From the NCBI RefSeq assembly GCF_011303555.1, contig NZ_CP049868.1:2108001-2172000 (forward strand): a DNA stretch of 64,000 nt. Direction: 5' to 3'. Shown piece by piece: positions 39,294 to 47,935 of this stretch. The notes beneath the pieces were generated by a model, which searched no databases, was not told where the DNA came from, and saw only the letters and a list, made by a program, of their open reading frames with translations. Every line of letters begins with the position of its first letter. Position 1 is the stretch's first letter. The translations under genes and the position numbers were made by a program. This DNA comes from Pedobacter sp. HDW13. GTDB taxonomy: Bacteria > Bacteroidota > Bacteroidia > Sphingobacteriales > Sphingobacteriaceae.

Positions 39294-41363
39294 ATGAAAA
39301 GCAGCAAAAGAAACATCCTCAGGTATACCCTCCTAATTTTGTGGTGCACCATATCAGTTTCAGCAGTAAATGCCCAGCAAAAACCAAACATCATCTATGT
39401 TTTGGTTGATGATTTGGGCTATGGCGATTTGGGTGTGCTTTTTCAGAACCAGAAAGATAAAAACCTGCCGGCATTGGTTACGCCTAACCTCGATGCCATG
39501 GCACGGGCAGGAGCGGTGCTTAGTCAACAATATGCCAATGCACCGGTTTGTGCACCTTCGCGGGCTTCGCTGCTTACAGGGGTAAACCAGGGCAATGCCC
39601 ACATCAGGGATAACCAGTTTGATAAGGCCCTCGAAAATAACCACACCATGGCCACCGTACTCAAAGATGCAGGTTATGCCACCGTTGCTATTGGGAAATG
39701 GGGTTTGCAGGGAACTGATGAAAAGCAGCGCCCCAACTGGCCTGCCCATCCGTTAAAAAGAGGTTTCGACCAGTACTATGGTTATATGCGCCATGCCGAT
39801 GGCCACGAGCACTACCCTGTTGAAGGTGTTTATCGGGGTAAAAAAGAAGTCTGGAATAACTACACCGAGGTATCGGCAGATTTGCAGAAATGCTACACCA
39901 CCGACCTTTGGACAGCAAAAGCCAAAGATTATATTATCGGCTTCGAAAAGCAGCATCAGGCTAAGCAACCTTTTTTTATGTACCTGGCTTACGATGCGCC
40001 ACATGCCGTGTTAGAACTGCCCACACAAAGCTACCCCAAAGGAGGAGGCCTGAATGGCGGTTTGCAATGGCTTAACCAGAAAGGGAATATGATTAATTCG
40101 GCTTCGGGTACGGTCGATAGCTATACCCATCCCGATTATGCTAATGCCACTTACGATGATGACCGCGATCCGGGTACCCCAAATAAGCCCTGGCCAGATA
40201 CCTATAAAAGATATGCAACGGCTGTAAGGCGATTGGACGATGCAATAGGTGATATCCGTGCCTTACTATCAGACCTTAAAATCGCCGACAATACCATTAT
40301 CGTGTTTACCTCTGATAATGGCCCATCGATAGAATCGTACCTGCCTAAGCAATATGTGCCTAACCACCCTACTTTTTTTGAGAGCTACGGCCCTTTTGAT
40401 GGCATAAAACGCGATTGCTGGGAAGGTGGTTTGCGTATGCCTTCGGTTATTGCCTGGCCTAAACGTATCCCAGCGGGTAAGGTGGTGAATATCCCCTCTA
40501 TGCTATCAGATTGGTTACCTACTTTTGCAGATGCTGCAGGAGCGCCCATTCCGGCGCGCGTTACCGGTGTATCGCTGGTGCCATCTTTAACCAATGCGGG
40601 CAAACAAATAGCAGGCAACGTATATGTAGAGTATTTCGAGTCGGGCAGCACCCCTGCATTTAGTCAGTTCGAAGCTAACCATGCCAGCCGCAAACGCAAC
40701 CAGATGCAGATGGTAAGAATTGGCGATTTAGTAGGTGTACGCTACAACATTAAATCGGCAGCCGATGATTTTGAAATCTACAATGTGGTTAAAGACCCTA
40801 AACAGACCAATAACCTGGCTAAAAATACAGATTTAAGCGGGCTACAGAACCAGTTCCGTAACAGGGCACTACAATTGCGGATGATGGATCAGGAAGCGAA
40901 ACGCCCTTATGATAGTATTGCCATTCCGGGTGTACAAATGCCTAAAAGTACCAAACCAGGTTTAAAATGGTCGTTCTTCCCGGGCAACTTCCACTATGTA
41001 TCGGTTTCAAACCAATCGAAACCCGCAGCAAGCGGAGTAGTTCAATCGCTGGCTACCGTTACGGCTAAAAATAAAGGAATGATTCAATATCAAACCCTGT
41101 TTAAGATCGATAAAAAAGGCACTTACACCTTTAGGTTAAGTACAGCAGGCAAAGCTTTTGTAAAGCTCCACCAGATTAACCTGCTGGATGCCGATTTTGG
41201 TTATACCAGCGGTAAGGAAATCGAAAAAACAGTTAGCCTTGAAGCAGGTTATCATCCGCTTAGCATTTATGCCTTAAAAGGCACCAATAATAGCCTCAAA
41301 TTAGAGTTTAAAGGCGAAGATGGCGTATGGCATAGTTTGAGCGGAGAGAACGCAGTGTACTAG
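39294..41363 (+). CDS. Secreted S1-family sulfatase (formylglycine type) with C-terminal PA14-like domain
   Basis: 689 residues with signal peptide (WCTISVSAVNAQ). The type I sulfatase motif CAPSRASLLTG starts at Cys86, the residue converted to formylglycine. Metal ligands are visible as VDDLGYGD (Asp39-Asp40) and TSDNGP, with GKWGLQG carrying a conserved Lys. The last 120 residues (GTYTFRLSTAGKAFVKL, YHPLSIYALKG, LKLEFKG) look like a PA14/lectin-like domain. It removes sulfate esters from the glycan taken up by the adjacent SusC/D. A dedicated maturase (anSME) is not in the window. The substrate is unknown. Confidence 0.93.
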   Translation: MKSSKRNILRYTLLILWCTISVSAVNAQQKPNIIYVLVDDLGYGDLGVLFQNQKDKNLPALVTPNLDAMARAGAVLSQQYANAPVCAPSRASLLTGVNQGNAHIRDNQFDKALENNHTMATVLKDAGYATVAIGKWGLQGTDEKQRPNWPAHPLKRGFDQYYGYMRHADGHEHYPVEGVYRGKKEVWNNYTEVSADLQKCYTTDLWTAKAKDYIIGFEKQHQAKQPFFMYLAYDAPHAVLELPTQSYPKGGGLNGGLQWLNQKGNMINSASGTVDSYTHPDYANATYDDDRDPGTPNKPWPDTYKRYATAVRRLDDAIGDIRALLSDLKIADNTIIVFTSDNGPSIESYLPKQYVPNHPTFFESYGPFDGIKRDCWEGGLRMPSVIAWPKRIPAGKVVNIPSMLSDWLPTFADAAGAPIPARVTGVSLVPSLTNAGKQIAGNVYVEYFESGSTPAFSQFEANHASRKRNQMQMVRIGDLVGVRYNIKSAADDFEIYNVVKDPKQTNNLAKNTDLSGLQNQFRNRALQLRMMDQEAKRPYDSIAIPGVQMPKSTKPGLKWSFFPGNFHYVSVSNQSKPAASGVVQSLATVTAKNKGMIQYQTLFKIDKKGTYTFRLSTAGKAFVKLHQINLLDADFGYTSGKEIEKTVSLEAGYHPLSIYALKGTNNSLKLEFKGEDGVWHSLSGENAVY

Positions 41364-41536
41364 GCTAAGGGATGGAAAAGGGAAGATGGATGATGGGGCT
41401 TTGAACTATTGGCCATTAACCATGAGCCATTAACTATCAAACATCCCCACTAATGAACCAACTTTGTAACATTTCCTTCGGTGAAGCTCAACTATATCAA
41501 TTTATCTTAACTTTAATGAACTGATAAAATTTTAAG

Positions 41537-42382
41537 ATGACAACAAGAAGATTTTTTTTACAAAAAGGAATATTAGGCATAACTGCAGCAACACTAATCA
41601 ACATCCCCTCTGTTTTCGCTGAACCCGATAGCCACAGTGCGGCTGGGGAAGACAGTTTTAAATTAGCTATTGCGGGCTATAGCTTTCTGAATTTTAACCT
41701 GGAAGAATCGCTTAAGATGATGAAAAAGGTTGATGTGCGATACCTCTGTATTAAAGATTTTCATTTGCCTTTTAAAAGTACAGCAGCAGAAATTGCAGCC
41801 TTTCACGCTAAACTTAAAGACAATAACGTGGTAGGATATGCCGTTGGGCCCATATACACCAAGAACAAAGAAGAGATTGATAATGCATTCGATTATGCCA
41901 AACGGGTAGGTGTCGATTTGCTGATCGGAATTCCGGCCCATGCCGACCTGGAATATGTTGCCCAAAAGACAAAAGAATACAATATTCGCTATGCCATTCA
42001 TAACCATGGTCCCCAGGATAAACTATATCCCAATGCAGAAAGCATTTATAACCTGATTAAAAACCTCGATCAACGTGTGGGGATCTGCTTTGATATGGGG
42101 CATAACAAAAGAGACGGGCGGGATTCGGTTGCAGACCTTCAGAAGTTCTCGAAACGGATTTTTGATATGCATTTAAAGAATGTAACCGCAGCCACAAACG
42201 AAGGTACTACTTGCGAACTCGGTCGCGGTGTAATTGATATCCCCGCCTTTGTAAGAATGCTGAGAAAAGTTAATTATAAAGGTTCATGTAGTTTAGAATA
42301 CGAAAAAGACATGAAAGACCCATTAGCAGGAATAGCTGAATCTGTGGGTTATTTTAAGGGGGTTTGCGATGCTACACGCTAG
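41537..42382 (+). CDS. Exported sugar-phosphate isomerase/epimerase-like TIM-barrel protein
   Basis: 281 residues. An N-terminal export signal with RR (MTTRRFFLQKGILGITAATL) suggests Tat or Sec export. The body is an AP-endonuclease/xylose-isomerase-type TIM barrel, with metal-site segments AIHNHGPQ, GICFDMGHN, FDMHLKNV and CSLEYEKD. Such proteins isomerise or epimerise sugars, or act in oxidised-sugar catabolism. It lies 173 bases after the sulfatase on the same strand and may belong to that locus. The gap carries degenerate AACCATTAA-like repeats. Confidence 0.85.
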   Translation: MTTRRFFLQKGILGITAATLINIPSVFAEPDSHSAAGEDSFKLAIAGYSFLNFNLEESLKMMKKVDVRYLCIKDFHLPFKSTAAEIAAFHAKLKDNNVVGYAVGPIYTKNKEEIDNAFDYAKRVGVDLLIGIPAHADLEYVAQKTKEYNIRYAIHNHGPQDKLYPNAESIYNLIKNLDQRVGICFDMGHNKRDGRDSVADLQKFSKRIFDMHLKNVTAATNEGTTCELGRGVIDIPAFVRMLRKVNYKGSCSLEYEKDMKDPLAGIAESVGYFKGVCDATR

Positions 42383-42436
42383 TGGGGTTTGTAAAGTATA
42401 CCATTATAAACATTCCTAACTAACTGTACTCGGCTT

Positions 42437-42901
42437 ATGAAAGCTCTCGTAAACACTATCTTAATTCTAATTATCTCTTTTGGTAATGCCCTAAGTGACG
42501 TTCCTAAAAACAAGTTACAATCTGGATGGTACCTGATAACGGATAATAAAACTTCTACTTCAATTAAATTGAATAAATCTGATAAAGTCTATATGATTGA
42601 AAAGGAGATATTTATATCGGTAAAAAGTATAGCACATATGGAGGTCGCCATGGAAAGATATGGCAACAGGAATAATCCAATATTAAACTTCACCTTAGAT
42701 AGTGATGCAAGTTCAAAACTTGGATCATTATCCTCGGGTTTTAATACGAATAGGCAAATGGGACTTATAATAAATAACAAACTTATTCAAGTCGTAACCA
42801 TCTTTGGTGAATTTTCAGGAAACAAAATAAGCCTGGCAGGGAAGTTTACAAAAGAAGAATTGCTAAAGCTTAAAACATCAATTGAAGATGAAAAGCACTA
42901 G
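42437..42901 (+). CDS. Small exported protein with a SecDF P1-head-like domain
   Basis: 154 residues with a signal peptide (ILIISFGNALSD). The body follows the head subdomain of the SecD/SecDF periplasmic P1 region: NPILNFTLDSDASSKLGSLSSG, then GLIINNKLIQVVTIFGEFSGNKISLAGKFTKEELLKLK, with the usual i.g...I.G.f..ee...L ending. No membrane domain follows, so it is not a translocase. Stand-alone domains of this type occur in Bacteroidota without known function. The gene is AT-rich and its stop is two bases from an 80-bp repeat. Confidence 0.65.
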   Translation: MKALVNTILILIISFGNALSDVPKNKLQSGWYLITDNKTSTSIKLNKSDKVYMIEKEIFISVKSIAHMEVAMERYGNRNNPILNFTLDSDASSKLGSLSSGFNTNRQMGLIINNKLIQVVTIFGEFSGNKISLAGKFTKEELLKLKTSIEDEKH

Positions 42902-42903
42902 TC

Positions 42904-42983
42904 ACCAATTGTCCGTAGAGTTCCACAGGAGTTCTACGGATTAACTAATAGATACGAGTCTCTGGCCTGATTGAGATACTATT
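42904..42983. repeat. 80-bp stem-loop repeat, copy 1
   Basis: Direct-repeat partner of 43822-43901, about 70 of 80 bases identical by eye. It contains a 12-bp stem CCGTAGAGTTCC with GGAGTTCTACGG (two G-T pairs, three-base loop), then AATAGATACGAGTCTCTG. The hairpin may also terminate the gene that ends at 42901. Confidence 0.75.
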
Positions 42984-43040
42984 GAAGGTGATAATCGCCA
43001 AGTGCATATATTTTCCAGTTTGATTAACATCGTTTGGCAC

Positions 43041-43751
43041 TTACCTATTATTTAGCGATTTAATCTTTGAGGGATCTATTTCAAATATTTTAGGATCTAC
43101 AGGTTGTTCTTTTACAGATATAATGTCGTAGGTTTTAACTGATAAGATATTCTTATACGAACTGTCAAAATGAACTGCTTTAAAACTTAAGTAGAGTGTT
43201 CCACATTCATTTACAACTTTATTAAAGTACCCAAGATTCCAGTTCTTGAAATGTTCTTTCTTGACATTTAAATAACCCCTTGAAAATATGAAACTAAAAT
43301 CTGAGTATGTAACAGAATCATTTTCTGCATAACTGGTGTTGAGATCAATGCGTTCGCATTGCTTTGAAAGTACCTGATTGTTTATTTTGGTTACTTTGAA
43401 ACGCTCCAGTTTTTCGATTGGAAAATTTAAACTCATTTGATACAGTGTATCTGAGTTGTTAAAAAGTAATAGCCTTAAAGGCTTATCTTCAAAATAATAA
43501 TCTTTAACCAAATGGAACTTTTCCGATCCTTCTGAGTGTACACCAACATAATTTCCATGAGCATAGAAGACTTTTACCGTATCGTCCACATTCAATAAGC
43601 TATCTCTGTTTTTTAAAATTTCGTGGTAAGTTATTATTCCTTCGAATTCTTTAATATCCTGCTTCTGAATGTGTGCCTTACCGTATTTACATCCAGAGAA
43701 TGAAATAAAAACTGTAAGCGAAAAGAGTAAAAATGAGAAGGTTTTAATCAT
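43041..43751 (-). CDS. Lipoprotein of unknown function between two 80-bp repeats
   Basis: About 236 residues from ATG 43751, which gives MIKTFSFLLFSLTVFISFSGC, a good lipoprotein signal; an ATG at 43766 would add five residues. The mature part is beta-rich (EFEGIITYHEIL, VKVFYAHGNYVGVHSEG, YLNVKKEHFKNWNLGYFNKV, LYLSFKAVHFDSSYKNILSVKTYDIISV). It recalls GLPGLI-type lipoproteins but I cannot assign a family. It is AT-rich and opposite in strand to the gene at 42437; the flanking repeats make it look like a small mobile or shuffled cassette. Confidence 0.6.
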   Translation of the reverse strand: MIKTFSFLLFSLTVFISFSGCKYGKAHIQKQDIKEFEGIITYHEILKNRDSLLNVDDTVKVFYAHGNYVGVHSEGSEKFHLVKDYYFEDKPLRLLLFNNSDTLYQMSLNFPIEKLERFKVTKINNQVLSKQCERIDLNTSYAENDSVTYSDFSFIFSRGYLNVKKEHFKNWNLGYFNKVVNECGTLYLSFKAVHFDSSYKNILSVKTYDIISVKEQPVDPKIFEIDPSKIKSLNNR

Positions 43752-43821
43752 ATTACTAAATAACATAAAACTCTCTGTATTTCCCTTTAAAGGTTTCTAA
43801 ATAATCTTTTTATGTATATGA

Positions 43822-43901
43822 ACCAACTGTCCGTAGAGTTCCGTAGGAGTTCTACGGATTAGCTAATAGATACGAGTCTCTGACTCGATTGAGCTGCTAC
43901 T
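43822..43901. repeat. 80-bp stem-loop repeat, copy 2
   Basis: Same orientation and layout as the copy at 42904, offset by exactly 918 bases. The stem CCGTAGAGTTCC/GGAGTTCTACGG is kept while the loop differs (GTA for ACA), which suggests the hairpin itself is what is conserved. Confidence 0.75.
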
Positions 43902-43974
43902 GTGCTGGCGAATTGTGTTAGCCTAAAAGCCTTAAAACTAAATAAGCCTATCTTTCGATAAGCTTATTCCTCTG

Positions 43975-44045
43975 TAGCCCGAGCAGAATCGAACTGCTAT
44001 CTAAAGTTTAGGAAACTTCTATTCTATCCGTTGAACTACGGGGCC
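43975..44045 (-). tRNA. tRNA-Arg(CCU), one acceptor-stem base apparently missing
   Basis: Read on the minus strand, the parts are a 5' acceptor GGCCCCG, D arm GTTC...GAAT, anticodon stem GAAGT/ACTTT around loop TTCCTAA (anticodon CCT), T arm AGCAG-TTCGATT-CTGCT and a 3' acceptor CGGGCTA. The 3' strand should read CGGGGCT plus discriminator A to pair with GGCCCCG; only three G are present where four are needed (43978-43980). The other helices are intact. This is either a sequencing error in a run or a non-functional copy. The CCA is not fully encoded (CAG follows). Confidence 0.88.
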
Positions 44046-44259
44046 AGTACTGTTATTGAACAACGGCGCAAATATAATAAAACTTTTTACCTGACATGGG
44101 TATATTTCAAAATGTTTGGCGGCATTGAAGACTCAAACTTATTGGAGCTTTTCTGCTTTGGCACTGATAAATCCCCCTCAAAATGCCTTCCTAATTCCTG
44201 TTTAATACAAAGCTGAGATTCTATGTTGGTACGGCTTTATGGTTAACGACAAGATTTAT

Positions 44260-44366
44260 CGTCATTTCGAGCGAAGTGCAACGGATTCGAGAACCAAGCA
44301 GTGCTCAGCGAAGCTAAATCTATTTTAAAGATCTCTCCGTTTCGCTGCGCTCCAGTCGAGATAACG
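44260..44366. repeat. Intergenic inverted-repeat element (second family)
   Basis: Begins CGTCATTTCGAGCGAAG and ends CAGTCGAGATAACG, with GATCTCTCCGTTTCGCTGCGC inside. The termini are inverted. It lies between the tRNA and metG. A partial relative (CTTCGCTGCGCTCAACATGAC) lies near 27498. The rest of the gap 43767-44397 outside this element, the tRNA and the 80-bp repeat shows nothing further. Confidence 0.6.
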
Positions 44367-44397
44367 GCTATCATAATGAAATATACGGATACCGAAC

Positions 44398-46506
44398 TTA
44401 TCTAATTACGCTACCTTCCTGAAACTTTTCGGCTGGTGCTACGAAAGTTAACTTACCTTCGGCATTTTCGGCCATTAAGATCATGCCCTGCGATAAAATC
44501 CCTTTAATTTCGCGTGGTGCCAGGTTAACAATCATGCTTACCTGCTTACCAACAATATCTTCGGGTTTATAATATTCAGCTATGCCCGATACAACTATAC
44601 GTTCGTCAATACCAGTATTAACAGTCAGCTTTAACAGCTTTTTGGTTTTTTCTACCTTTTCGGCGGCTACAATAGTGGCTACACGGATATCCATAGCAGA
44701 GAAATCATCGAACTGGATATTCTCTTTAGCTGGTACCGCAACAGCCGTAGCCGCAGCATTGCTGGCTTTACTCTGGTTTAACTTCTCGATCTGGAAATCG
44801 ATAGCTGCATCTTCTATTTTATCGAACAATAAAATAGCCTCGCCAATTTCATGACCGCGTTTAAGCAAAGTAACTGATCCGGCATCTTCCCAGTCGTGGC
44901 CACCGTTTTTAAGCATTCTCATTAGCTTTTCGGCTGTAAAAGGTAAGAACGGCTCGATTAAAATCTGGATATTGGAAGCAATTTGCAAGGCAATATTCAA
45001 AATCGTCCTAACCCGATCTTCGTCGGTTTTAATCAGTTTCCAGGGCTCGGTTTCGGCCAGGTATTTATTACCTAAACGGGCTACGTTCATCACTTCGGCT
45101 AAAGCCTCTCTGAAACGGTAATTTTCGATAGAAGCCGATATTTTAGCCGGATAACCTGCCAATTCATCAATAACCGCCTGATCTACTGGTGTAATTTCCA
45201 TGCAGGTAGGTACTGAACCTCCAAAATACTTATGAGTGAGTACCACTACACGGTTTACAAAGTTACCCAGTATGGCTACCAGTTCGTTGTTGTTTCTGGC
45301 CTGAAAATCTTTCCAGGTAAAATCGTTATCCTTCGTTTCGGGTGCAGTAGCGGTTAATACGTAACGCAAAACATCCTGCTGCCCTTCAAACTCTCTTAAA
45401 TATTCGTTTAACCATACCGCCCAGTTTTTAGAAGTCGATATTTTTTGGCCTTCGAGGTTTAAAAACTCGTTAGCTGGTACATTATCAGCCAGGGTATATT
45501 CGCCATGGGCCATTAACATCGCCGGGAAAATAATACAGTGGAAAACGATATTATCTTTACCGATAAAGTGTACCAGTTTGGTTTCATCACTTTTCCAGTA
45601 TTCTTCCCAACCGCATTTATCGTTTTCGTAGCTGCTAATGTAGTATTCTTCTGCTTTAGGATTCCAAACATCCAGTTTGGCATAGTTACAAAGCTCTTTA
45701 GTGGCCGAAATATAACCTATCGGGGCATCGAACCATACATAAAGCACTTTACCTTCAGCATCGCGCAATGGAACACGTACGCCCCACTCTAAATCGCGGG
45801 TCATGGCTCTCGGCTGTAAGCCTGCATTCAACCAGCTTTGACATTGTCCGTAAACATTCGGACGCCATTCTTTATGGCTTTCTATATACGTTCTTAAGCG
45901 TTCTTCGTACTGATCTAAGGGCAGAAACCAGTTTTTGGTTTCCTTTAAAATGGGTTTATCGCCCGAAAGGGTCGATTTAGGATTAATTAAATCGGTAGCA
46001 TTAAGCGTAGAACCACAGTTTTCGCACTGATCGCCATAAGCATTTTCGTTACCGCACTTAGGGCAGGTACCGGTAATGTAACGGTCGGCCAAAAACTGCT
46101 TTGCGGTAGCATCGTAATATTGCTCGGTAATTTCTTCAGTAAAAACTCCTTTTTTGTAAAGCGTTTCGAAGAAATCGGCCGCAGTTTGATGGTGCGTAAG
46201 AGATGAGGTACGGTGGTAAATATCGAAAGAAACACCGAACTCCTTAAACGAATCGCCAATAATTTTGTGATACTTATCTACTACTTCCTGAGGGGTAATA
46301 CCTTCTCTTTTGGCCTTTAAAGTAATGGGTACGCCGTTTTCGTCAGATCCACAAATGAACTTTACATCGCGTTTATTCGACCGCAGGTAACGGGCATAAA
46401 TATCGGCCGGAATGTAAACACCGGCAAGGTGCCCAATATGAACCGGTCCATTAGTGTATGGAAGTGCCGCGGTTACGGTATATCTTTTTATTTTACTATT
46501 ATCCAA
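44398..46506 (-). CDS. metG: Methionyl-tRNA synthetase
   Basis: Charges tRNA-Met in the cytosol. Motifs are the HIGH signature ([14 protein letters not shown]), the zinc knuckle [18 protein letters not shown], the KMSKS-equivalent [11 protein letters not shown], an anticodon-binding helical domain, and a C-terminal EMAP/Trbp111-type tRNA-binding domain ([26 protein letters not shown]). The open frame extends to 46638, but conservation begins at [17 protein letters not shown], so I place the start at the TTG of 46506, giving about 702 residues. The extra upstream residues have no homologous look and would overlap the divergent gene at 46547. Confidence 0.97.
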   Translation of the reverse strand: MDNSKIKRYTVTAALPYTNGPVHIGHLAGVYIPADIYARYLRSNKRDVKFICGSDENGVPITLKAKREGITPQEVVDKYHKIIGDSFKEFGVSFDIYHRTSSLTHHQTAADFFETLYKKGVFTEEITEQYYDATAKQFLADRYITGTCPKCGNENAYGDQCENCGSTLNATDLINPKSTLSGDKPILKETKNWFLPLDQYEERLRTYIESHKEWRPNVYGQCQSWLNAGLQPRAMTRDLEWGVRVPLRDAEGKVLYVWFDAPIGYISATKELCNYAKLDVWNPKAEEYYISSYENDKCGWEEYWKSDETKLVHFIGKDNIVFHCIIFPAMLMAHGEYTLADNVPANEFLNLEGQKISTSKNWAVWLNEYLREFEGQQDVLRYVLTATAPETKDNDFTWKDFQARNNNELVAILGNFVNRVVVLTHKYFGGSVPTCMEITPVDQAVIDELAGYPAKISASIENYRFREALAEVMNVARLGNKYLAETEPWKLIKTDEDRVRTILNIALQIASNIQILIEPFLPFTAEKLMRMLKNGGHDWEDAGSVTLLKRGHEIGEAILLFDKIEDAAIDFQIEKLNQSKASNAAATAVAVPAKENIQFDDFSAMDIRVATIVAAEKVEKTKKLLKLTVNTGIDERIVVSGIAEYYKPEDIVGKQVSMIVNLAPREIKGILSQGMILMAENAEGKLTFVAPAEKFQEGSVIR

Positions 46507-46546
46507 AACAATTTTTATTAATTTGGCAAAGATAAGTGTTTTGAAG

Positions 46547-47446
46547 ATGATTAAGCAGCCCCCGTATTTAAAAAAAGGAGATAAGATTGCCTTGGTTTGT
46601 CCGGCAAAGAAATTACCCAAACCAATTGACCATGCCATAGCGCTTTTAGAAAGCTGGGGACTGGAAGTTATTTTGGGCGACAGCGTATATGCCAGCCATC
46701 ACCAGTTTGCCGGTACAGACAAATTAAGGGCTAAAGATATTCAGCGTTTTTTAGACGATCCATCCATCAAAGCCATTATTGCAGGCCGTGGTGGTTATGG
46801 TACCATCCGGATTATCGATGAACTTGATTTTAGCACTTTTGATCAGCACCCGAAATGGGTTGTTGGTTTTAGCGATATTACGGTACTGCTTTCGCACCTG
46901 ATTGCCCAAAGCAATACGCAATGTATCCATGCTCAAATGCCTTATACTTTTGATGATTCGACAGAAGCGGCATTACTTGCTTTGCAGAATTCTTTATTTG
47001 GAGGGAAACAACAATATACCTATCAAAGCACCTTTAAAAACAGGGCAGGAGTAGCTGACGGTATTTTAATTGGCGGTAATTTAACCTTACTGGCCATGAT
47101 GCAGGGTTCGGTTTCAGAAATGGATTATGGTGGCAAAATCCTTTTCCTTGAAGATATAGGGGAACACGAATACAGCATCGACCGGATGTTGCGCATGCTG
47201 AAAAGGGCAGGTAAACTGAAAAACCTGAAAGGTTTGATTGTAGGGGCCTTTAACGAAATCGCAGAGGAAAAGATCTCGTTCGGACAAACAGCCGATGAGG
47301 TAATATGGGATATTGTAAAGGAATACGATTACCCGGTTTGCTTTAATTTCCCAACTGGGCACATTAATAATAACCTCAGTATGGTTTTAGGAGCAGAGGT
47401 AGAACTAAAAGCAGAAACAAACAACGTTCAATTTACATATTTATAA
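46547..47446 (+). CDS. LD-carboxypeptidase (peptidase family S66, muramoyltetrapeptide carboxypeptidase)
   Basis: About 299 residues from ATG 46547 ([21 protein letters not shown]); the frame open from 46454 has an unrelated N-terminal extension. The S66 catalytic triad is visible: Ser in GFSDIT, Glu in [15 protein letters not shown], His in FPTGHINNN. The enzyme removes the terminal D-Ala from murein tetrapeptides during peptidoglycan recycling. It is divergent from metG, with about 40 bases between starts, and its stop is one base from the DoxX gene. Confidence 0.93.
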   Translation: MIKQPPYLKKGDKIALVCPAKKLPKPIDHAIALLESWGLEVILGDSVYASHHQFAGTDKLRAKDIQRFLDDPSIKAIIAGRGGYGTIRIIDELDFSTFDQHPKWVVGFSDITVLLSHLIAQSNTQCIHAQMPYTFDDSTEAALLALQNSLFGGKQQYTYQSTFKNRAGVADGILIGGNLTLLAMMQGSVSEMDYGGKILFLEDIGEHEYSIDRMLRMLKRAGKLKNLKGLIVGAFNEIAEEKISFGQTADEVIWDIVKEYDYPVCFNFPTGHINNNLSMVLGAEVELKAETNNVQFTYL

Positions 47447-47447
47447 G

Positions 47448-47855
47448 ATGGCTATTTTAGATAATTTAGGAAAGTACAGAAACACGGGAATTTTACTTTT
47501 ACGCCTTGGTATCGGGGTGATGTTTATTATACACGGTTTTCCGAAACTGGCCGGCGGACCAGATGGTTGGACAGGCTTAGGCGGCAGCATGAAGGTTATC
47601 GGGATTAATTTCTTACCTATATTCTGGGGCTTTATGGCAGCAGCTACCGAAACCTTTGGTGGTTTTCTGCTGATAGTAGGGTTGTTTTATCGCCCGGCCT
47701 GTATTTTACTGGTATTTACGATGATTATAGCCGCTCTGGTTCATTTTGGTAAAGGCGACGGTTTGGGAGGCGCCAGCCACGCCATAGAAATGGGCATTGT
47801 ATTTTTCAGTCTTATTTTTATTGGTCCGGGCAAGTATAGTGTGGATAAGAAATAG
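47448..47855 (+). CDS. DoxX-family inner-membrane protein
   Basis: 135 residues with four predicted membrane helices (ILLLRLGIGVMFIIHG; FLPIFWGFMAAATETFGGFLLIVG; ACILLVFTMIIAALVHF; AIEMGIVFFSLIFIG). The motif LR...G..F..HG..K and the E in the second helix (ATETFGG) are typical of DoxX proteins, which are linked to redox stress or quinone-related functions but mostly uncharacterised. It is probably translated together with the S66 peptidase. Confidence 0.9.
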   Translation: MAILDNLGKYRNTGILLLRLGIGVMFIIHGFPKLAGGPDGWTGLGGSMKVIGINFLPIFWGFMAAATETFGGFLLIVGLFYRPACILLVFTMIIAALVHFGKGDGLGGASHAIEMGIVFFSLIFIGPGKYSVDKK

Positions 47856-47881
47856 TTGGGTTATAGTCCAGCATGCATTAT

Positions 47882-47921
47882 AAAAAAGGGTTCGGAGATT
47901 AATTTTTCCGAACCCTTTTTT
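47882..47921. terminator. Bidirectional terminator between convergent genes
   Basis: Stem of 15 bp, AAAAAAGGGTTCGGA with TCCGAACCCTTTTTT, giving a T tract in both directions. It serves the DoxX gene (+) and the SusD gene that ends at 47936 (-). Confidence 0.88.
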
Positions 47922-47935
47922 ATAAGGATATTAGC

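Noticed and set aside
34135..41363. Operator of the hybrid-regulator type upstream of the sulfatase locus
   Set aside because: The 59-bp pattern was looked for in the gaps before 34135 and 39294 and not seen; the sigma/anti-sigma pair is the likely regulator there.
46454..46546. Upstream part of the LD-carboxypeptidase frame
   Set aside because: It lies inside the metG 5' end on the other strand; ATG 46547 starts the conserved S66 sequence.
46507..46638. N-terminal extension of the methionyl-tRNA synthetase frame
   Set aside because: It would add 44 residues without family resemblance and overlap the divergent peptidase gene; the conserved protein begins at the TTG of 46506.
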